Positions 57,721-64,000 of a stretch of DNA of 64,000 bases are shown piece by piece; position 1 is the stretch's first letter; each line of letters begins with the position of its first letter. A program made the position numbers and the translations under genes. The stretch comes from Oopsacas minuta (lineage: Eukaryota; Porifera; Hexactinellida; Lyssacinosida; Leucopsacidae). The stretch is taken from contig JAKMXF010000155.1 of assembly GCA_024704765.1 (NCBI GenBank), positions 722,402 to 786,401 on the forward strand, in the 5' to 3' direction. The notes below the pieces were generated by a model. It had not been told where the DNA came from and did not search any database. It worked only from the letters and a program-made list of their open reading frames with translations.

Positions 57721-59072
57721 TGTAAAAATCTCATTTTTGTACTGGAACTATAATATTATTGTTTGGATTATGTTAGTTAATAATTCTGCAAATTTTGAGC
57801 TCATTTGAAATACCCCTTCCTTAGCAGTTTATTCATTTTATACCTGTCTTAATAGTGCTTACCCATACTGGCAAGGAAATTGACTCGAATATGATACAGG
57901 AATCCATTATACTAATTTGTTAATTTGAATTCACCGCGAATTCAAAATGAACTAAATTCTAATGTATGTTTAGTTTGGGAGGGATTGCAATAATCACATA
58001 TTCTGTTTTGTGCAAATATCTGGCCAGCAAGAACTGTTACAAATGGGCTGAAATTTTCAAAAAATGTTCGCATATATTAGAACAACCAATGTATTAGAGT
58101 TCCAAATGAAATTCACTTCATTTAGAAAAGTTATATAATGTTAATTATGGATGTGGACTTTTTTGTACTTTTTGTCCGACTCCAAGCAAATAAAACTGGT
58201 AACCAAAAACTAGTGCAAATGAGCTAAAGTTTTCCATGAATGTTTGCATCCTTCCAGTTCGGGACGTAAAATAGGTTTCAACTACACTAATTTTCATGCA
58301 AATTTAGTCATCATCTCAAACCGGAGATGCGGAAGATGAAATCTTGGGAGTATATAATTGTGAGGTTTCACCTTATAGCACAACATGTTTCGCAAAATGA
58401 TCTGAAGAGAATTAATTAAATCTATGATTGGATTGATTCGGACAAAAAATGAATCTTATATTTACGTATGTTTTCAGAATGTAGCGAGTTTCTTTCACTT
58501 TCCATGTGTCCCCTTGAAGTGATACAGGGTTATCGGTAATGCACTACCATAATTCACTAATTCTATATAATAATTTCAAATTCAAAATGAATTATTTGTA
58601 TTTTAATATTTTGTATCAACCAAGCATCAATATTTCCATCTACCAATCTCTAAATTCCAGCATATAGATATTGAATTAACAACCACATTTATCTCCGCTA
58701 GTTTTCCTCGCGGGGATATTCCGGGTTGGACAAATGCGGATTTCTGACCAAAACTTTGTTTTTGATTTTTGATTTGTTTCAGTGGGTTTAGTTAGTCCAG
58801 ATCAGAGATGGAACCGGTCAGGTCGGATAGGGTACCGGTCGAAGATCTCTACCGCCGGTCATAATTTCTGGATATGGTAATTCTGAATTTGATGCTGTAA
58901 TCATATTGACCACAAACTTCAACTTAGCAGTTCGATTAAACTAGACCATGACTAAACAATTTAGTACAGATTTTATATTAGATTTGCTACTAAATCTTGA
59001 CTAATAAATCCACTATTGTCTTTTCTCTAGTTAATGAATATCTCAAATTATCAATAATTATTCTAATTCTTA
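57721..59072. other. Gene-free AT-rich stretch
   Basis: No open frame. It includes a GC-richer patch at 58795-58870 (accggtcaggtcggat) similar to patches at about 3.5 and 61.75 kb. Confidence 0.5.
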
Positions 59073-60376
59073 CAGGGTTGGGCATAAGTTCTGTCACATA
59101 TTGAAATAACTATATTTTCCGATAGATATATTGTATTGTGTTGAAATTCGGTATGTACTACTAAATATGGTATAAAGATTCACAGATACGTTTATTATTC
59201 GATGTATCCTCCCTTTCTTTCAATTACAGCCTTTAGCCTCTTAAGGAAGGCCTCTATTGCGGTAAGGAGTGTTTCTTGAGGTACTCTCTTCCATTCTCGA
59301 CACAAAGACTTTTCAGGGAGTCTATATTAGTGTGAGACTTCTAATGCCCTCGTTTCCAAAATGGGCCAGATAGAATAATCCATTGGATTTAATCGGGACT
59401 GCATGGCGGCCATTGCTCCTTTTGAATAAAATCTGGATTATTGCTTCGAAGCCAGATCTGAGTGGCATTCGATGTGTGGGCTGGAGCACCATCTTGTTGG
59501 AACACGAAAGGTTTCCCAGAAAATTTAGTTTCAGAAAGATCTGGGGTTACAGGTTCTAAAATAAGCTCACGGTAGGTTTGGGTGTCGATTTTACGCCCGC
59601 AGGCACGAATATGAGTGGTGTCCGCCAATTGATGATATTTCAGCCCAAACCATGACTGAAAGTGGCTTTTGTATACGGCTGACATATCGAAGTTCTTCTG
59701 GGATAATTGAAATTGGGGATGAGTTGATGCGATCATTTTGAGGGTTCATTACTTCGTCAATGGTGAATAATCTCTCATCTGAAAACAGGAATGAATTGAG
59801 ACCATTGATCCCGTGCCTCTTAAGAAGTCCTTGCTTCTCGGTGCTCTTTTTGCCTTGACTAGGGTCGTGATGTGATTGACTCTCTTTCTCTTAAAAGAGC
59901 GCATATGCAAGTCATTTTTGACAACTCGTCCGATTGATATCCGTGAAACTCTTAGTTCTTTGGCCATTTTGCTCATTGACCGGCGGGGATTTCGGTGAAT
60001 TCGTTGGCGTAGTACTTTTTTAAGCCTTTGAGTCGTTACAGACTGTGGACGTCCAGATCTTGGATTATCACTAATCCCGCCGGTCACTTCATATCGCTCA
60101 ATAGTTCGAGTAATGAACTTCCTTCTACTATTAGGGAATTTCAGAAGATTGAAGATTTCTGACGGATTTTTTCCTGCTTGAAATAATTCAATGATTTTCG
60201 ACTTCTCTTGCTCCATGACCAATTATCCCTTCAAAAGGCTAAGATAATATAAAATTTCAGGGAAAGAGTGAAAAATATATTATAACAAAGTTTGAGCTAA
60301 ATGGCAGATACAAATAACTAATGGAATAATTTTTGGCTGGATTATAATATTGTGGCAGAACTTATGCCCAACCCTG
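59073..60376 (-). mobile_element. DD37D element D2 (complete ends, TA duplication)
   Basis: 'cagggttgggcataagttct' followed by 'gtcaca' is inverted at about 60350-60376. TA flanks at 59071-59072 and 60377-60378. Length 1304 bp. It is related to the truncated element at 52106. Confidence 0.95.
59195..60216 (-). pseudogene. DD37D (maT-type) transposase, lightly broken
   Basis: Start ATG at 60216: 'MEQEKSKIIELFQAGKNPSE', helix-turn-helix, 'RYEVTGGISDNPRSGRPQSV', 'RLKKVLRQRIHRNPRRSMSK' and 'VSRISIGRVVKNDLHMRSFK'. After a frameshift near 59800 comes 'FLFSDERLFTIDE' (first Asp), 'NPQNDRI', 'YKSHFQSWFGLKYHQLAD' and 'FVFQQDGAPAHTSNATQIW' (second Asp). Then 'EQWPPCSPD' runs into a TAA that a single missing T explains, because the next frame gives 'NPMDYSIWPILE' (third Asp, DD37D spacing). 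It ends 'RLKAVIERKGGYIE', TAA at 59195-59197. All three Asp are present. Confidence 0.9.
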
Positions 60377-60407
60377 TACTTAGTTTATTTATGATATCTA
60401 TCGTCAT

Positions 60408-60590
60408 GCTTTCCAACTGTCACGCCTTTATAGATATGTGTTGAAGCTAATGTCCCCGAAACTTGACAAAAACATTCATTGTCCCGCTTTTTGGTATTCC
60501 AATATAATGCTAGTATACTACGTCCCGCGATGTCCCGCTAAATTGGTAACTTCGTCTCGCTTTTTTCGCACTCAGGTTGGAAAGTATGTA
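60408..60590. repeat. Inverted 'CTTTCCAAC' pair, possible element ends back to back
   Basis: 'catgctttccaactg' at about 60408-60422 is inverted at 60574-60589 (caggttggaaagtatg). The right one faces the hAT gene at 60747 and could be its left end (CAGGTTGGAAAG); the left one would then belong to another element. No 8-bp duplication was found. Confidence 0.35.
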
Positions 60591-60746
60591 TCGTATACAA
60601 TCCATGAACATTGTTAGTGTTAACATGGAGATTTAGGGAGTGTCTGCTGGCTACCAATTGTAATCCTCCATTTTGCGAGGACCGCTTATTTAGCTTTTGA
60701 TAAATAATTTACTTCGTTGTGTTGGGAACTCGCCTGTTTTATTCGA

Positions 60747-61341
60747 ATGACAAATGAAGAAATACATATTAAGGCTGCACTTCAGAGAGGTGACCATCAT
60801 TGGGTTCAGAGTTTAGATACTTCTGTAATTTGGAAAGGCAACCTTCGAATATTAGCTATTAATAACGACAATGTTGAAGAAGTATTACGGGGTTGGTGTG
60901 CATGTCTGCATTCTAATAAGGTGTTTAAGCCTCATTCGGAACCAAATGGCAGGGACCGCTAAGAAATTATGGCATTTCTTCTACGCAAAGACACATGAAA
61001 ACCTGTGACAAGCACCATACTTCACAATCTCAGCAGCCCACAATTCCTAACTTTGTAACTGTAAAAAAAATGTTTAATTCAAGAATTCAATGCATATTAA
61101 GTAACTAGTACAGAAGATACTTCAATTATCCCTTTGATGTTCTGGAAAGTTAGGCAATTAGAATACCCATGTCTATCACAACTGGCACGTAAGATCTATG
61201 TAATTCCTGCCTCCTCTGGAGGAAGCGAAGGCCATTTCAGTATGTGGTGCTACTCACTCTAAGTGGAGTAATTTAGTCGGATCTACAGTTGAAAGTCTAG
61301 TTGTGTTAAAGAAGGCAGCGTTAAACGGACTCTGGCTGTAA
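60747..61341 (+). pseudogene. hAT transposase lacking its catalytic middle (BED finger joined to hATC tail)
   Basis: Start ATG at 60747: 'MTNEEIHIKAALQRGDHHWV', then the first half of a BED finger, 'GWCACLHSNKVFKPHSEPNG'. A short insertion with a stop (60961-60963) interrupts it, and the finger resumes as 'ISSTQRHMKTCDKHHTSQSQ' and 'PTIPNFVTVKKMF'. After only about 80 bases the dimerisation end appears: 'LEYPCLSQLARKIYVIPASS', 'GGSEGHFSM' and, in a second frame, 'STVESLVVLKKAALNGLWL', TAA at 61339-61341. The 400 or so residues of the DDE core that normally lie between are absent, so this is an internally deleted hAT copy, with further frameshifts. The left boundary of its element may be at about 60574. 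Confidence 0.8.
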
Positions 61342-61458
61342 AATTTCCCACAGATTTTATATATTCAAAATTTAGTTATTAGTCTACATTTCAATTTTTC
61401 TATCTTTTCTATATTTCTGTATTAATTAGGATTTATGTGTATAATCATCCATTTTATA

Positions 61459-61705
61459 CTGCCTGGCTAAAAGTATTCGAACGCCAGGGCCACAATTAGC
61501 ACATGGCACCAATAAAATGCCACATTAGTTATAGAAAAATTTTTGAAAATTCTTTCATACATTTTTGAATAAATATTAATTCATCGACTTTGAGCAAAAG
61601 AGATTTTCTACTTTCTGCTATATCCACAGGATATTCAACATATTCTTACCGTGTACCATTGCGTCACAAGTGGCAGGGTGTTCCAATACTTTGGGCCAGG
61701 CAGTG
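61459..61705. mobile_element. About 247-bp MITE, TA-flanked, Tc1-like ends
   Basis: Left 'ctgcctggctaaaagtattc' and right (reversed) 'cactgcctggcccaaagtat' then 'tggaac' form about 25-bp TIRs with TA on both sides. The inside is non-coding. The 71-codon ORF at 61590-61805 crosses the right end and is not supported. Confidence 0.75.
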
Positions 61706-64000
61706 TAAAATCAAAGTTACCAGTCGCCGGCCGGTCTGGTCGGGTCATGAAAAAGCTGATCGATCTCTGGTCCAGACTATCAATTTGATAAATCTTTGTA
61801 CTTGATCGCTCGAACCATGGAGCATTTTTATATTTAACCGTTTAAACCAGCCACTTCGACACATTTTGTGGATAAAAATACATATAGCTCGTATAGTTTA
61901 ATTCAAGGAATGAATTTCAGATTAAATTCATCATATCCACATCCTTAGATGCTGATTTGGCTATACTCAGGTATTTGCAATAGTGTATGAAAGATGAAGC
62001 TGACATGTGCCTATTAAACGAATTCTGATTTAATGAAATTGCTCCGCTGAATTATGGCATCACACTTATTACCACAAGATGAATTTCTATCGTTTGCCAT
62101 ATTCTTGAAAGTCAAGGGCTCTACATGGTCCATCTGATGAAATCAATGTGTGGAAATTTGAAAACGAAACTAATCTGGGCCATAATATATATGTATATCA
62201 ATTTTTCATGATAATCTGACACCCACGATACCACGGCCCCCGCAGTCCGACGGACGGAAGTCATGCATCTTCCACGCCATTAGGCCATATCCTTATAGGG
62301 GCTGCACAAAATGTGATTCCCTCCATGATGATACATTATGTGTTGGTTAGAATCTTCTTTTTGTCTCTATGTGGAAGTTATATGCCATAATTCATAACTT
62401 CACAATTATATACTAGTTGTAATTTGCGATGTCAACTTCTGAAAATCGAAAAACTCAGATTTATAAACGAAATTTTGAAAAATTACCATGTCATAACACT
62501 ATAAACACATGGCCAAATTATTTGAATCTTATACCTAATCAATGATATGCAAATGACTACCCAATCAATGATATGCAAATGACTACCCACTCGCAAAGTT
62601 TGAAGCAATCAGAGGAGGTTGGGAAAATTACCTATATGTAATTTTGATGGACGTGGATAAACTACTCTTGAAATTTTCTCTTTTTTCAGATTTGATATAC
62701 TGTAGGACTAAAGTTTTAATCCCTCAAGAAGTAAGATCTGTCATTTTTAATCATACAACTAAATACACCCCGGTCACGGTTGGAGAAGCACCGATTACCG
62801 AGGTTAACTCAAGTAAAAACACATTTTCTAACTGTTTCTTTTACTATTCAAATTGAAGTTTCATATTTGTGCAATACAAAGGGAATATTATGCCTAATGG
62901 TTAAGAACCATTACTCCAGGGGAAATCGCACAATGATAACGATATTGGTAGCTTCCCAGCATTTCCCTCTACGATTTATAAACTGACTTCACTTTAAGCC
63001 TTCCATATTCGGTGACATAAGCTTAATTCTTGTGATTCCTCAGATTATTTTCTTATTTTTCTGCATCAATATGCTTAGAATATAAATCTCCCAGCTGTCA
63101 CTTAAAGGATTTATAAAGTTTTGTTTCAATTATCATATACTCCATAAATGAAAGGAATGTTAACTCTCCAGTTGGGGCCATTATTATCCATAAAACTGTT
63201 CAGTGTTTTGGTATATAATGTATTATTGATGGATAGTTAGCTGTATATGAAGAGTATATTGCACATAGTGGCATAATTCAGAATCTCTGCCTTTTTAATT
63301 TTGCAGTTATCACACCTTTATGTGCACATAAATGTGTTATATTGCCAATAATTCGAAAACAGCTGGAGTGAGATCTGCAAGATTTATTACCCCGTAAGGG
63401 GAGGTTGTTCATGGGGAGCCTATTGACCCAGTAGGCTATCCATGCCATTTATATACTAACCAGTGAGTCCATCGAAATTTTGTAGTGGGCATAGCGATAC
63501 TTGGAGTAAGTATATATGGGGAATATTCTTTTACTATATTATCGAAATGGTACACTTAGCTGACTAATGTATTAGTTGTATTAACTATTACAATCCATAT
63601 CTACAAATTTTTCGGCACGAAATGACGTCAGCAAATTGCTTTTAGGCAGATTCTAACAACCAAAAATAATCGATTTGGAAACTCTGTAATGAGTCTATTA
63701 TTGCTTGTAGGATTGCATATTTCTGCATGGGATTTCAGTTTTCATTTACAGCATCAAAATTATTCATGATAAAGTAGTGACCATGGATAATATATTTTGC
63801 CAAGGTTCACCAATAACTTGACAACTTTCACAGTTATGGTCAAATCATCATGTACACTAGGCCGGATCGAGAAAAGTATACATCACCGTTTCAACTTCTA
63901 CCTAAGGCAAAAGTTGCCTTTACTCTTTTCTAGGAAAATGCGAGACATAAATTTGAAAAATATTTCGAGTTGACCCTTGCGGTTTTATATTTTTGCTGTG
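61706..64000. other. Gene-free stretch to the window end
   Basis: No supported gene. ORFs at 62644-62986 (68-70 codons) overlap in different frames. A GC-richer patch at 61715-61795 resembles those at 3.5 and 58.8 kb, and 62778-62808 (accgattaccgaggtt) resembles 28870-28900. Confidence 0.5.
62536..62587 (+). repeat. Two tandem 26-bp units containing ATGCAAAT
   Basis: Unit 'aatcaatgatatgcaaatga' plus 'ctacc' is repeated twice head to tail, differing at one base. Each unit holds the octamer ATGCAAAT, the classic POU-domain binding sequence. Whether it is bound is unknown. Confidence 0.8.

Overview
The window is an AT-rich, intron-bearing eukaryotic sequence with no bacterial-style gene packing, no operons, no rRNA and no convincing tRNA. 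It is dominated by decayed DNA transposons of animal type (several Tc1/mariner lineages, hAT, MULE, KDZ-like and an unplaced TIR family). The mix suggests an arthropod genome; a caligid copepod such as a salmon louse would fit, but that is inference.

Layout. 1-9 kb: non-coding DNA, a (TAA)n microsatellite (4964-5338), copies of a dispersed repeat called R1 here, and a broken hAT transposase on the minus strand (6292-8066). 9-17 kb: a possible spliced gene (9180-9857) whose last 15 codons and 3' region recur, inverted, at 15.68-14.8 kb. 17-22 kb: transposon copy A of an unplaced TIR family ('family U'), with a mariner-like element inserted just behind its gene, followed by a KDZ-like transposase remnant. 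23.9-26 kb: a 929-bp near-perfect inverted repeat of a GC-rich MULE transposase gene around a 65-bp centre. 26.5-27.8 kb: a complete-ended mariner. 28.9-31.4 kb: minus-strand exons with good splice signals that look like host genes. 31.5-37.3 kb: family U copies B and C, with a 604-bp MITE inside B and a mariner between B and C. 38.8-43.3 kb: mariner fragments, two or three MITEs and a complete-ended Tc1. 47.7-48.4 kb: the clearest host exon, the last coding exon of a predicted coiled-coil protein. 50-55.2 kb: a second Tc1, a truncated DD37D element and a second copy of the 26.5-kb mariner. 55-64 kb: R1 and R2 repeats, a complete-ended DD37D element, a hAT gene that has lost its catalytic middle, and a small TA-flanked MITE.

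None of the transposase genes is intact. What links the parts is transposon history: nested insertions, internal deletions, non-autonomous derivatives and inverted duplications. The most unusual items are family U (three copies in 20 kb, shared zinc finger, a D...GDLK...CxxC core, about 110-bp TIRs), the MULE palindrome, and the inverted gene-end pair whose coding ends differ only at synonymous sites. All gene calls come from reading translations by eye; no alignments or database searches were run.
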